Shown here: positions 27,446 to 37,010 of the stretch, one piece after another
Position numbering within the stretch: position 1 is the stretch's first letter
Layout: each line of letters begins with the position of its first letter
Assembly (NCBI GenBank): GCA_964458795.1
Contig: CAYWJW010000002.1
Span: 1 to 63,745, forward strand
DNA: 63,745 nt
Origin: JAJTHY01 sp964458795
GTDB taxonomy: Bacteria; Pseudomonadota; Alphaproteobacteria; Rickettsiales; Midichloriaceae
Reading direction: 5' to 3'
The notes under the pieces: model-generated
Database searches by the model: none
What the model was told of the DNA's origin: nothing
Seen by the model: only the letters and a program-made list of their open reading frames with translations
Made by a program: the position numbers and the translations under genes

Positions 27446-28231
27446 TTAATTAGGTAGTAGTTTTAATTCATTAACCCTATGCTTACAAGTAGATGCTATA
27501 TACTGTTTATAACCATCTATAGCGGCAACTAATAAACCAATGGGCAGATTCTCTTTTTGTGCTTTATTTAATCCAGAAACTATTAAATTAAATTGTTTTA
27601 TAAGCTCATCCGCTTCAGCATTATTACAATCACTATCAACAGCGTTTCCGTAATCTATTGAGTATTTGACAGTCCTGAATTTTAAGCAACCAAGCGCATA
27701 GTTTAAATCATTTAAAGTTTCAGCCATCTTATTAAGTTTTTCAGCCACCTTATCTCCATCTACTTTTGGTGCTTCATATTTAGGAGTTATTTTACAAAAT
27801 TCCTTAGCCGAGTTGTTGTATCTAACATGATCCACCTGTTTCAGCTTTCTCAAAAGATTGGTGTTACTAATGGTTTCAGCTATCTCATTTGAGACCATTA
27901 GTATAAAAGGAACTTTCATATAAGTCTCCACATGAGATGTATCCACTTTCCCTTCATTGACGAGCTTCATATCGTGCATCGCCATATCATATATACTAAG
28001 TACTGTTGCTTCATCTGCATTACTGGCATCTATATTACTCTGTATGACATAATACTTTGGGTTAAGTACTTGAGACATCAATACTCTTTCCTTTTGACCA
28101 GAACGTTTATTTATAACCTTGTCTATAGTAAATGAAAACAACTGAATGGTTAATAATATAGCTACCAACCAACTCAATATTTTGAGAGCTTTTTTGATAG
28201 TCCATTTTTTCTCGTTTTTATTATTATACAT
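27446..28231 (-). CDS. Hypothetical membrane-anchored protein
   Basis: Not recognised. 261 aa. The basic N-terminus is followed by one transmembrane segment (residues about 15-34, ILSWLVAILLTIQLFSFTI). The rest is soluble and helix-rich, with five or so Cys (KEFCKITP, ALGCLKF, DSDCNNAE, ASTCKH). The spread Cys residues fit an oxidising, periplasm-facing domain. It is downstream of ligA behind a hairpin, so it may be transcribed separately. Confidence 0.65.
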   Translation of the reverse strand: MYNNKNEKKWTIKKALKILSWLVAILLTIQLFSFTIDKVINKRSGQKERVLMSQVLNPKYYVIQSNIDASNADEATVLSIYDMAMHDMKLVNEGKVDTSHVETYMKVPFILMVSNEIAETISNTNLLRKLKQVDHVRYNNSAKEFCKITPKYEAPKVDGDKVAEKLNKMAETLNDLNYALGCLKFRTVKYSIDYGNAVDSDCNNAEADELIKQFNLIVSGLNKAQKENLPIGLLVAAIDGYKQYIASTCKHRVNELKLLPN

Positions 28232-28252
28232 TTATTTAATTCTTAAAAGTAA

Positions 28253-28286
28253 GGCATTGCTGTCTGCATCGTAAGCTAGCAATGCC
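28253..28286 (-). terminator. Hairpin downstream of ligA
   Basis: Nine-base arms GGCATTGCT (28253-28261) and AGCAATGCC (28278-28286) form a perfect stem with a 16-base loop, 12 bp past the ligA stop. On the minus strand the run after the stem is CTTACTTTT, only partly T-rich, so termination may be weak. The same GGCATTGCT word recurs at 27209, so it could also be a repeat fragment. Confidence 0.45.
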
Positions 28287-28297
28287 AAAAAACAAAC

Positions 28298-30328
28298 TTA
28301 TTTTTGGATCAAATCTAACCATTCATCTTCACTTAGGATTTTAACTCCTAACTCCGTAGCTTGTTTCAATTTAGACCCAGCCTCGGTTCCGCATACCACG
28401 AAATCGGTTTTTATCGAGACTGAAGACGACACAATAGCTCCCAGCCTTTCTGCAGAAGCCTTTGCTTCCTGGCGTGACATTTTAGCGAGCGTTCCGGTGA
28501 ATACAACCTTTTTACCAGAAATTTTGGAAGCAATGCTTTCTCTAGAGAAATCTTTGACTGTTATAATTTGCTTAAGCTCTCCGATTAGTATGATATTATT
28601 CTCATTCGAGAGGAACTCTATCAGATAACTTGCAACCTTCTGACCTATCCCATCTATATTGGTAAGTAGCTCCATAGCTTCATTGGATGAGCAAACATTC
28701 ATTAAAACATCAATACTTAAAAAGGTTTTTGCTAAAATTTTTGCTGTCGCTTCTCCTACTAATCTGATTCCTAAGGCATATATGAATTTATCTAGATCAA
28801 CATTCTTAGCGGAGTCTATCGATTGGAATAAGTTCTCGACAGATTTTCTACCCCAGCCTTCCCAGGTTTCTATATGTGGTTCTATATATTTAGCTCTTTG
28901 CTCAAGAGTAAATATATCAACTGGACTCCTAATAAGTCCATTCTCATATAATTCTTCAATCTGTTTTTCACCAAGCCCATCTATATTGAGTGCATCTCTG
29001 CTGACAAAGTGCTTAAGGCGCTCGATAATTTGAGCTTCGCAATTTAGTCCACCACTGCATCTCCTTATAGCATCTGCTGGATCTTTGATTGCGGCGCTAC
29101 CGCAAATAGGGCATATTTGTGGCATTATAAAGGCTTTAGAGCCCATAGGGCGTTTGTTAAGCTCAACTCTTAGAACCTGGGGTATCACATCTCCAGCTCG
29201 CTGGATTTCTACTAAATCTCCAATGCGCACATCTTTGCGCTCTATATCTTCCTCATTATGTAGAGTTGCGCGTTGCACTATGACTCCTCCAATGCCTACA
29301 GGTTCAAGCACTGCTACAGGGGTTAATGCACCGGTTCTACCAACCTGGATGATTATATCTAGTATTCTAGTGAAAGCTTTAGCAGCTGGAAATTTGTGAG
29401 CTATTGCCCATCGAGGCGAGCGGCTTAATACTCCCAGCCTATCTTGCAATGCAAAACTATTAACCTTGTAAACAACGCCATCAACGTCATATTCAAGATC
29501 AGCCCTGTTTTCCAAAAACTCTTGATAATAGTTGATGAGGTCACGGCTATTTTGTGCAATCTTAATGCTGGGGTTGACAGCAAAGCCCAAAGCTTTGAAC
29601 TTCGCAAGCAGTTCAGATTGAGAGTTAACCCCACTTATACTACCACCCCACACAAAGTATTTTAGAGGCCTCATTGCTGTAATTTGTGGATCCAGCTGCC
29701 TGAGCGATCCTGCGGCGGCATTTCGTGGGTTTGCAAATAAGTCTTTACCAGCATTGCTTCGTTGCTCATTAAGTTGTAAGAAGTCATTTTTATCGATATA
29801 CACTTCTCCCCTAACCTCAAAAGTTTCGTTAAATGGAACTTCCTTGGGCATAGTTTCTATGGTTTTTATGTTTTGTGTTACATCTTCACCAAACTCTCCA
29901 TCTCCACGGGTGGCTGCAACTTTGAGTTCGCCATGCGCAAAGATTGCGGAAAAAGATAAGCCATCAATCTTAGGTTCGGCTATCAATTCAATTTCTGCAT
30001 CCGGAGTTCCTAAGAATTTTTGTACTCGTTCGATAAAGTCTCTAATATCTTCTTCCGAAAAGGCATTTGCTAATGAAAGCATAGGAGTTTTATGCTGAAC
30101 TTTGGCAAATTTGGCCAAGGCTTTGCCACCAACCTTAACAGTTGGGCTGAATAAGTCTGCAAATTCTGGATTTCTTTCCTCAAGTTCTTCGAGTCGTCTT
30201 TTAAGTGCATCGTATTCGTCATCAGTGATCGATGGTTTATCTAATTCAAAATACTTTGTATCATGCTCTAGTATTTCGGCTCTTAGGCGGTCAATCTCGG
30301 TTTTTATATGTCTTTTATTTATTTGCAA
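28298..30328 (-). CDS. ligA: NAD-dependent DNA ligase
   Basis: Seals nicks in replication and repair. 676 aa. It has an N-terminal Ia domain, the adenylation motif EPKIDG with nucleophile Lys120, a zinc finger beginning CPICGSAA (about residue 405) with further Cys in RRCSGGLNCEAQ, helix-hairpin-helix repeats (NIDGIGQKVASYL), and a C-terminal BRCT domain (KISGKKVVFTGTLAKMSRQE). It overlaps the murF 3' end by 14 bp. Confidence 0.97.
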   Translation of the reverse strand: MQINKRHIKTEIDRLRAEILEHDTKYFELDKPSITDDEYDALKRRLEELEERNPEFADLFSPTVKVGGKALAKFAKVQHKTPMLSLANAFSEEDIRDFIERVQKFLGTPDAEIELIAEPKIDGLSFSAIFAHGELKVAATRGDGEFGEDVTQNIKTIETMPKEVPFNETFEVRGEVYIDKNDFLQLNEQRSNAGKDLFANPRNAAAGSLRQLDPQITAMRPLKYFVWGGSISGVNSQSELLAKFKALGFAVNPSIKIAQNSRDLINYYQEFLENRADLEYDVDGVVYKVNSFALQDRLGVLSRSPRWAIAHKFPAAKAFTRILDIIIQVGRTGALTPVAVLEPVGIGGVIVQRATLHNEEDIERKDVRIGDLVEIQRAGDVIPQVLRVELNKRPMGSKAFIMPQICPICGSAAIKDPADAIRRCSGGLNCEAQIIERLKHFVSRDALNIDGLGEKQIEELYENGLIRSPVDIFTLEQRAKYIEPHIETWEGWGRKSVENLFQSIDSAKNVDLDKFIYALGIRLVGEATAKILAKTFLSIDVLMNVCSSNEAMELLTNIDGIGQKVASYLIEFLSNENNIILIGELKQIITVKDFSRESIASKISGKKVVFTGTLAKMSRQEAKASAERLGAIVSSSVSIKTDFVVCGTEAGSKLKQATELGVKILSEDEWLDLIQK

Positions 30329-31733
30329 GGGCGTTTACCACATTCTCCATTTCCATTGAGCGAGAGCCCTTTACTAGAATTACATCACCTGATTCAACGT
30401 GGGATTGTATCTCTTTGGCCATCGCTTCTGCATTTTTAGTATAGCAGCCTTGAACATTAGATGGAAGTACATGGAATAAATTTTCCATTAGATCTCCCAC
30501 ACAGAATACTTTATCTATATGATTAGTTCTGATTTTTTCTTGCAGCCCTATATGTAGCTCCTTGCTAAGCTCACCTAATTCTCTCATATCACCCAGTACG
30601 GCTAATAAGCGACCTTTTGATCGCATACTGCCCAACGTGTCAAGTGCAGCTATTACTGAAGCTGGGCTTGCATTGTAGGTATCGTCTATTATTGTTATGC
30701 CTAATGCATCATTATGCTGTATTTGACCGCGTCCTCGTTGGGGTTTGAAGTTGACTAGCCCTCTTTGTGCGGCAAATTCTACATCGGCACCTACTAACTG
30801 TACTGCGGCAAGTGCTGCAACGCTATTGAGCGCTTGTTGCTTGCCTGCAATGGGTAGAACATACTTAATTATTTTTCCCTTAGCATCAATCGCAATTTTA
30901 GTATTCATAGAGTCGGATTGACAGCTTTCTAATATGAAGTCTAACTTTTCACTAGAACCAAAGCTTATGACATTAAGGTCTCTAGACTTGGCTTTTTCTG
31001 TTAAGATCAGATTATATGAGTTATCATAATTAATTATAGCATATGCACCTTTTGACATACCTTCAAAGATCTCGGCTTTGGCTTCGGCAATTGCCGAAAC
31101 AGAAGGAAAAAATTCAAGGTGAACAGCTTCAATTGTAGTTATGATAGCTATATCCGGGCGGACTATTTTCGTAAGATCACGGATTTCACCAATATGATTC
31201 ATACCTAATTCAAATACCCCATATTCTGAGTCTTGAGGCATGTTAGCAAGACTTAAGGGTAGACCAAAGTGGTTATTAAGATTTCCTTCTGATGCATATA
31301 CTTCTCCCTGAGAAGCAAGTGCGACCCTAAGCATCTCCTTGGTACTGGTTTTGCCGACGCTGCCGGTTACTGCTATAATCTTAGCTTTTGTGCGGTTCCT
31401 GGAATAAATCGCAAGTTTTCTCAAGGCTTTGAGAGCGTCTTCTACAACTATTACATTTCCTGCGTACTCACCTAATCCTGAAAGGTTATCATCCACAATA
31501 CAAACAGCGGCACCTCTTTTTAAAGCATCTATGGCAAATAAATTGCCATTATGACTTTCTCCTCTAATCGCTATGAACATTGCGCCTGCTGTTATTGTGC
31601 GTGAATCTATAGAGACGTTGGTTACTGTAAGACCTGGGGCTACTGATATACCTAGCGCTTCAGACAAAGACCCAGAATCCCAAAGCGTTTTTGACGAATT
31701 GTTTTGTAGATTTTGCGTAATTGAAGTCATCAT
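30315..31733 (-). CDS. murF: UDP-MurNAc-tripeptide--D-alanyl-D-alanine ligase
   Basis: Adds D-Ala-D-Ala to the peptidoglycan precursor. About 472 aa from ATG 31733 (ATG 31730 is also possible). The frame extends to 31823 but would run into the trpS start, so the internal start is preferred. Seen: SIDSRTITAGAMFIAIRGE, P-loop VTGSVGKTSTKEML, NLNNHFGLPLSLANMP, ELGMNHIGEI and the C-terminal VLGDMRELGE and VKGSRSMEMENVV. Cotranscribed with ligA. Confidence 0.95.
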   Translation of the reverse strand: MMTSITQNLQNNSSKTLWDSGSLSEALGISVAPGLTVTNVSIDSRTITAGAMFIAIRGESHNGNLFAIDALKRGAAVCIVDDNLSGLGEYAGNVIVVEDALKALRKLAIYSRNRTKAKIIAVTGSVGKTSTKEMLRVALASQGEVYASEGNLNNHFGLPLSLANMPQDSEYGVFELGMNHIGEIRDLTKIVRPDIAIITTIEAVHLEFFPSVSAIAEAKAEIFEGMSKGAYAIINYDNSYNLILTEKAKSRDLNVISFGSSEKLDFILESCQSDSMNTKIAIDAKGKIIKYVLPIAGKQQALNSVAALAAVQLVGADVEFAAQRGLVNFKPQRGRGQIQHNDALGITIIDDTYNASPASVIAALDTLGSMRSKGRLLAVLGDMRELGELSKELHIGLQEKIRTNHIDKVFCVGDLMENLFHVLPSNVQGCYTKNAEAMAKEIQSHVESGDVILVKGSRSMEMENVVNALANK

Positions 31734-31800
31734 AAAACCTTGTGCACAAATGATTTTGTTAGTATATTCGCTTAAACTTAAGCTTATCTCAAGTGTTTTT

Positions 31801-32796
31801 ATGGAAGTAATATTTTCTGGCATCCAGCCTTATGGCAATCTTACAATAGGTAACTATTTAGGAGCTCTAAAAAATTGGGTAGAAATGCAGTATCAGAACG
31901 AATGTATTTACTGTCTTGTAGACCTTCATGCTATTACTACGCCCCAAGATCCAAAGGTGTTGAAAGAAGCTTGCATAAGGGGCTTAGCCTTATATCTGGC
32001 AAGTGGTATATCACCAGAGAAGTCTACAATCTTCATACAATCAGCAGTTAGCGCCCATGCGGAGCTAGGCTGGATTTTTTCTTGTATAACGCCTCTCGGG
32101 TGGATGAAACGCATGACTCAGTTTAAGGATAAGTCAGGAAAAGATATGGAAGGTGTAGGTTTTGGGCTACTTGCATATCCTACGCTTATGGCGGCTGATA
32201 TTATGCTATATCATGCAACTCGGGTTCCAGTAGGAGAAGACCAAGCGCAGCATCTTGAGCTAGCTCGGGATATTGCTGGGGCGTTTAACCGCAGGTTTAA
32301 CGTGGAGTATTTTAAAGAGCCACACATAGTTAATCGCAAAGAGGGCGCTAGAATTATGAGTTTAAGAGATGGAAGAAAAAAGATGAGTAAGTCTGATATC
32401 TCTGATATGTCGCGTATTAATATGACTGATAGTCCAGAACTTATCTCACAAAAGATTAAAAAGGCCACTACGGATGCCATAAGCGGAATTTATTATGATG
32501 CTGAGAATCGTCCAGAGATTTCAAATCTACTCAACATCTATGCAGCATTTTCAGATGAGAAGGTTGAGGAAGTTGCTACGAGATTCGAAAGTGCACAAAC
32601 TTCTAAGTTCAAACAAGAACTAGCAGATGTTATTATAGCCAGTCTTGCACCAATTCAAGCGGAGTTTAATAAGCTCGTGGCAGATCGCGCCTATTTGGGG
32701 AAAGTTGCGAGTATTGGTAATGATAGGGCAAACGAGATGGCCAATAAAACCTTGAAAGAAGTGAAGGAGATAGTTGGGCTGTTTACTGGAGTTTAA
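31801..32796 (+). CDS. trpS: Tryptophanyl-tRNA synthetase
   Basis: Class Ic aminoacyl-tRNA synthetase, 331 aa from ATG 31801. The N-terminus FSGIQPYGNLTIGNYLGAL carries the HIGH-equivalent (TIGN). KKMSKSD (about residue 195) is the KMSKS loop, and PVGEDQAQHLELARDIA is family-typical. The open frame extends upstream to 31573, but homology begins at 31801 and the upstream part lies opposite murF. The 3' end overlaps convergent dacA by 4 bp. Confidence 0.96.
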   Translation: MEVIFSGIQPYGNLTIGNYLGALKNWVEMQYQNECIYCLVDLHAITTPQDPKVLKEACIRGLALYLASGISPEKSTIFIQSAVSAHAELGWIFSCITPLGWMKRMTQFKDKSGKDMEGVGFGLLAYPTLMAADIMLYHATRVPVGEDQAQHLELARDIAGAFNRRFNVEYFKEPHIVNRKEGARIMSLRDGRKKMSKSDISDMSRINMTDSPELISQKIKKATTDAISGIYYDAENRPEISNLLNIYAAFSDEKVEEVATRFESAQTSKFKQELADVIIASLAPIQAEFNKLVADRAYLGKVASIGNDRANEMANKTLKEVKEIVGLFTGV

Positions 32797-33920
32797 TTCC
32801 CATTTATCCTTGCTATAAAGTTGCTGTAAAGCTTTCGAAGGAAGTTTGCTTGTTTAACATTTCTCTCAGCACCTAATTTAAATATTACTTCCTCGCCTTC
32901 CGGTAGATTGACTATTAGATCCGCTATGTGATCTCCTTTTTTGATAGGTGCATCTATTAAATTAGGCGCCTTGAAGGTTGTCTTGATTTGATTGGCTGTC
33001 ACACTTTTTGGTAGCACTAATTCTAAATCATTGGCAGCTACCGCATTTACATATTGCTCGCGTCCATGCCACACGGGAACCATATCGACAGCAACATCGC
33101 TAGAGGCAAGTTTTAAGTTATAAAAATTGCTATATCCATAGTTCAACAGCTTCTTTACTTCCTCCATACGAGAAACTTCGTTGTCTAAGCCATTTACCAC
33201 AGCTATTAAGCGCCTGTTATCATTAAGTGCGGATGCTACAATTCCATATCCAGCAACAGATGTATGTCCGGTCTTGAGGCCATCAATACCATTTTCACCT
33301 ATCTCATAATTGCGATTTGGCTGAGTTATGTTGTTAAAAGTGAATTTTTTCTCAGAAAAAAGTGGGTAGAACTCTGCAAAGTCCTTAATAACCATCTTAC
33401 TCAATATCGCTAGATCGTATGCTGTCATATAGTGGTTTGGGTGGGGCAATCCTGTTGAATTAGTAAAGTTTGAGTCATCCAACCCAATGCGTTTTGCTTC
33501 GGCATTCATGCGTTCAACGAATGAGTCTTCATCGCCCGATATATGTTCAGCCATTGCGATGCTCGCATCATTACCAGACTGAATAATAATACCTCGAACT
33601 AAATCTGAAACTTTAACTTTTGTTCCGACCTCGATAAACATTTTAGAACCTTCGGCGCGCCAGGCTTTTTCACTTATTAGCACCATATCATCAAGTGATA
33701 TCTTTCCATTTTTTAGTTCATGGAATATAATGTACAACGTCATTAATTTGCTCATTGATGATGGAGTCATTTGAGCAGAGCTATTCTTGCTGTATATAAT
33801 TTTACCAGTATTATAATCCAGCAAAATGGCATAATGAGCAGGTGTTTCAAAGGCGTGAGCAAAAAATGGTGCCACAAAGAAAAAAAGTGCTAATATAGAT
33901 TTAAGAGTAAACTTGGCCAT
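32793..33920 (-). CDS. dacA: D-alanyl-D-alanine carboxypeptidase (PBP5/6 type)
   Basis: Periplasmic peptidase that trims the terminal D-Ala of peptidoglycan stem peptides. 375 aa. Signal peptide at residues 1-23 (LALFFFVAPFFAHA). The three active-site motifs are present: SxxK as Ser55-Met-Ser-Lys58, SGND near residue 110, and KTG in DGLKTGHTS near 212. A C-terminal beta domain ends in an amphipathic basic helix (NFLRKLYSNFIARING), the usual membrane anchor. Only 12 bp separate it from the divergent IalB-like start. Confidence 0.95.
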   Translation of the reverse strand: MAKFTLKSILALFFFVAPFFAHAFETPAHYAILLDYNTGKIIYSKNSSAQMTPSSMSKLMTLYIIFHELKNGKISLDDMVLISEKAWRAEGSKMFIEVGTKVKVSDLVRGIIIQSGNDASIAMAEHISGDEDSFVERMNAEAKRIGLDDSNFTNSTGLPHPNHYMTAYDLAILSKMVIKDFAEFYPLFSEKKFTFNNITQPNRNYEIGENGIDGLKTGHTSVAGYGIVASALNDNRRLIAVVNGLDNEVSRMEEVKKLLNYGYSNFYNLKLASSDVAVDMVPVWHGREQYVNAVAANDLELVLPKSVTANQIKTTFKAPNLIDAPIKKGDHIADLIVNLPEGEEVIFKLGAERNVKQANFLRKLYSNFIARINGN

Positions 33921-33932
33921 AACTAAAGCTTC

Positions 33933-34484
33933 ATGAAAAAATTTTTTATCAGTGCTATTCTAAAAGAACTGTTTGAGCATGCAATTAAAAGATTAATTTT
34001 TTTAATACTGCTATTTGCAGCTCACTTTGTACAGGCAAAAGAAATTACGCATCACTTTAATGACTGGACATTTTACGCATATGGGAGTGAATACGACAGG
34101 CATTGCTTAATATATTCTCACTCACTAAGAGCTAAAGGCGAGTTTGATCCGGATCGTGAGACCCCATACTTATACCTTGTTAAGCGTGGTAATAGAGAAT
34201 TTACGTTGGGGGTTGCACCTGGATACCCGCTAGATGTTGTCAAGGGCGTTGATTTCAATGTTAACTACAGGTCTTATGGTCTTCAAATTACATTGCCCGA
34301 TTATGCTTGGACGTTCTCAAGCACCCAGGACGTACGGTTAGTAGACGAGATGATTAAAGCAGATAGATTTGTAACAGTACGTAGTCATGGTACTGACGGT
34401 AGTGTAGCACTTGACTACTATTCTATGTCTGGGTTTACCAGGGCGTTAAAGATGCTAGACAAGTGTAATCTAAACTCTCAATAA
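33933..34484 (+). CDS. IalB-like periplasmic protein
   Basis: 183 aa. The hydrophobic segment at residues 18-35 (RLIFLILLFAAHFVQA) is a signal peptide. The mature part resembles the invasion-associated locus B (IalB) family: an N-terminal NDWTFYAYG strand, an early Cys (DRHCLIYSH), a GVAPGYPLDVVKGVDF central block, and the characteristic end YSMSGFTRALKMLDKCN. The family is widespread in alphaproteobacteria and, despite its name, usually of unknown function. The start is only 12 bp from divergent dacA, so the promoter must overlap coding DNA, or the start lies further in. Confidence 0.65.
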   Translation: MKKFFISAILKELFEHAIKRLIFLILLFAAHFVQAKEITHHFNDWTFYAYGSEYDRHCLIYSHSLRAKGEFDPDRETPYLYLVKRGNREFTLGVAPGYPLDVVKGVDFNVNYRSYGLQITLPDYAWTFSSTQDVRLVDEMIKADRFVTVRSHGTDGSVALDYYSMSGFTRALKMLDKCNLNSQ

Positions 34485-34533
34485 ACCTTTATCCTGCCTC
34501 TATACAGTTTTTATGAAATTTAGTATAAAGCAT

Positions 34534-35409
34534 CTACAAGCCATAATCCAGCTTAAGCATTGGATATGTAAAAAAGAAAAAGTGAGTCACATTAACTGCA
34601 AAGTGCAATATTATGCTAGCCTCTATGCGTTTAGTCACATAATATACATAGCCATAAAACAAGCTGGCTACAAAAACCATTATCATATAATTTGCATACA
34701 TCAAATTATAGTGCGTTAAGGTTGCAGCTATTCCTGCAATGCCGATCGCAAGTGCAGCTCCATACTTGTAATTGCTTAGCCAATTTTGAAGGGTTTGTTG
34801 GATGAAGAATCGGAATAGTGCTTCTTCACTAACACAGGTTATCATAAGGTTTATTAGCATCCAAAGCAGCCATAGATCGGGCATCTTATTGTCGAACTGC
34901 ACTACTCCAAGAAGCATTGCAAGGGAAGCAATTACGCCAAGAGCTAGTATTGAAGAAGGTAGCATTTTAATGAGCATATGCTTTACATCACGCAGGTGAT
35001 ATATTGGAATGAGCCCAAATAACAAAATTCCAAGCCCTACAAAAGCTGTATCTAAGTTCAACCAAAGCGAATATTCATGAGCATTATTACTTAAAACCAC
35101 TGCATCAATAATACGCCAGTTGTAGAAACCTGGTACTGCATGAGCTCGCATAAGTATGGCAGTTACTATAATTGCAAGCCATAGACTCACCTTCATTAAA
35201 TTTGTCTTAGGGATTTTATAATAGATCATGCAAGCCCCAAAGAAGACGAGTATAACGATCGCTCCTATATAGTCTATGTTCTCGGATATTAGGGCTAGAA
35301 CTACGGCGGTTATCGTGAAGAGAAGGGAGAATTTCTTTTTGTCAAACAACCACAAGCTGCATATTGCAAATAGTATTGCAAAATAGGTAAAGAATTCTAT
35401 ATCTATCAT
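34534..35409 (-). CDS. CPBP-family intramembrane glutamic protease
   Basis: 291-aa polytopic membrane protein with about eight hydrophobic segments. The CPBP (CAAX-processing/bacteriocin-processing) motifs are in the C-terminal half: CVSEEALFRFFIQQ near residue 190 (motif 1, EExxxR), a His in TLTHYNLMYAN (motif 2) and ASIILHFAVNVTHF (motif 3). Substrates are unknown in Rickettsiales. Eukaryotic relatives cleave prenylated CaaX proteins; no link to the CaaX-like protein at 57499 is claimed. Confidence 0.84.
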   Translation of the reverse strand: MIDIEFFTYFAILFAICSLWLFDKKKFSLLFTITAVVLALISENIDYIGAIVILVFFGACMIYYKIPKTNLMKVSLWLAIIVTAILMRAHAVPGFYNWRIIDAVVLSNNAHEYSLWLNLDTAFVGLGILLFGLIPIYHLRDVKHMLIKMLPSSILALGVIASLAMLLGVVQFDNKMPDLWLLWMLINLMITCVSEEALFRFFIQQTLQNWLSNYKYGAALAIGIAGIAATLTHYNLMYANYMIMVFVASLFYGYVYYVTKRIEASIILHFAVNVTHFFFFTYPMLKLDYGL

Positions 35410-35482
35410 AGCTTTGCAAAATTAACAATTAACCTTAAAATAAAGTAAAGCAAACTATTGTGTACAAAGGAAGCTATATTTT

Positions 35483-35899
35483 ATGAAAACGTCATTTGAA
35501 GCTATCTGTCAAAACAAAGGTCTCAAGCTTACAGACCAGCGCAAGCTTGTTGCCAAAGCGCTATCTGAATCAATTGACCACCCAACTGTTGAAGAGCTTC
35601 ATCAAAAAGCAACAAAGTTAGATTCCAACATAAGCCTTGCAACAGTCTACCGTACTGTAAATATTTTAGAGAATTATGGGCTTATCGAAAAGTTAGATTT
35701 TGCAGATGGCCGTGCTCGTTACGAGTGGACGCATGAAGATGATGAGCACCACCATCACTTAATTGATGTTGAAAGCGGTGTAATTATAGAGTTCTTTGAC
35801 GAAGAGTTGGAGCGTTTAAAAGAGAGAATTGCAGCTCGTTTGGGGTATAAGCTCGTGGATCATAAACTTGAGCTTTATGGTAAGAAGCTTAAAAGCTAG
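35483..35899 (+). CDS. fur: Ferric uptake regulator Fur
   Basis: 138-aa metal-responsive repressor. It has an N-terminal winged helix (KLTDQRKLVAKAL, then ISLATVYRTVNILENYGLIE) and a metal-binding segment HEDDEHHHHLIDVESG (about residues 86-101). The usual C-terminal CxxC zinc site is absent, as in some alphaproteobacterial Fur proteins. It is convergent with the patatin gene, 25 bp apart. It may be Fur, Mur or Irr by function; Fur is the default. Confidence 0.88.
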   Translation: MKTSFEAICQNKGLKLTDQRKLVAKALSESIDHPTVEELHQKATKLDSNISLATVYRTVNILENYGLIEKLDFADGRARYEWTHEDDEHHHHLIDVESGVIIEFFDEELERLKERIAARLGYKLVDHKLELYGKKLKS

Positions 35900-35924
35900 T
35901 TTAATTAAAAAATGTTAGTAGTGA

Positions 35925-36941
35925 CTAAACTATGGTCGTTACATCATCTTCAATAGATGATACTAGAGCTCTTGCATTATCAATATGCTCACTGGGTTTA
36001 GACGTTAGCTCTTGTGCAATTTGAGTGAATAATGCATCATTATTTTTAATGTACTCCTCAGCCTTATTTAATAAGCTATTTAAATTCTCAGGAGAAGAAT
36101 TATCCATATCTCCAAGTTCTGGCGACAGATCAACCTGCAGACGATACATATAAGGGTATAGAATAGAGGCCTGTAAGCTGGCAAAATCACTATTGCCGTC
36201 CATCATAGCGCTAATAATCTGACCGCCTTTAATCCACCCTAGGATGCCCGCATCTTTAAGCGATTCTACATCCCATCTTTGTGTGATGCGCCCAGTACCT
36301 ATGGAGACCAATAGAATTTCATCTCTCTTGGCTCCTGGCACATTTTTTATGATTTCATCTAGGGCAAGAGCTGGTGGGTTATTTAAGAATATTCCACCAT
36401 CAATTTCATTATGTGTGTTTCCAGCCATATCTTGAAACTTCTTGAGTGCAAAATAAGTAGGTGCGGCACTAGTTGCTCCTGCAATATCTTTTAACTTTGC
36501 ATCGGACGCGTTACTACTTACTGCATCCGTGCTTGACCAAATCTTTGGGGATGCTGTGTCTAAGTCATATGAGGTGATATAAGTCGATAGGCTCACTTCT
36601 GAGAGCAGTTTTTCACCAAAATATTTGTCTAACAAATTATCCAAGCTCTGTCGGTTATATTTAGGAGCAAGCAAGCCGTCAAAAGTCTTAACATCTCTAA
36701 AAATAGATCGTGGAAATACATTAGAGCTATTGTTAATATAAAGGTCTAACATCGCATCAGAGCTTAATTTACACGCAACAGCGATAGCTATTATCCCCCC
36801 CGTTGATGTGCCGGTTACGAAGTCAAATAGCTCATGAATTTCCTTGCCAGTGCGAGTCTCAAGCTCTTTTAAAATGCGTGCTGGAATTATACCACGAACA
36901 CCTCCACCATCGATACTTAGCACATGGTATTTTATAGTCAT
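35925..36941 (-). CDS. Patatin-like phospholipase
   Basis: 338-aa serine/aspartate dyad lipase. The oxyanion hole is DGGGVRGIIPA (residues 11-21), the nucleophile elbow GTSTG (44-48) gives Ser46, and the catalytic Asp is in EIDGGIFLNNPP near residue 180. There is no signal peptide and no membrane segment. Rickettsial patatins (Pat1/Pat2) are secreted host-membrane phospholipases; a similar role is plausible but unproven. The upstream gap holds an inverted repeat (36951) and a palindromic element (37011). Confidence 0.9.
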   Translation of the reverse strand: MTIKYHVLSIDGGGVRGIIPARILKELETRTGKEIHELFDFVTGTSTGGIIAIAVACKLSSDAMLDLYINNSSNVFPRSIFRDVKTFDGLLAPKYNRQSLDNLLDKYFGEKLLSEVSLSTYITSYDLDTASPKIWSSTDAVSSNASDAKLKDIAGATSAAPTYFALKKFQDMAGNTHNEIDGGIFLNNPPALALDEIIKNVPGAKRDEILLVSIGTGRITQRWDVESLKDAGILGWIKGGQIISAMMDGNSDFASLQASILYPYMYRLQVDLSPELGDMDNSSPENLNSLLNKAEEYIKNNDALFTQIAQELTSKPSEHIDNARALVSSIEDDVTTIV

Positions 36942-36950
36942 ACGTAACTC

Positions 36951-36977
36951 CTTATCTTAGATATATCTTAAGATAAG
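36951..36977. promoter_or_regulatory. Inverted repeat at the patatin gene start
   Basis: Perfect 9-bp arms CTTATCTTA and TAAGATAAG flank an A+T centre of 9 bp, 10 bp upstream of the patatin start codon. The position would overlap the ribosome-binding region or leader of the patatin transcript. A regulator-binding site or leader hairpin could explain it. No regulator can be assigned. Confidence 0.5.
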
Positions 36978-37010
36978 AGTGAATTTTTATATATTGCAAT
37001 AAGTTATTTA

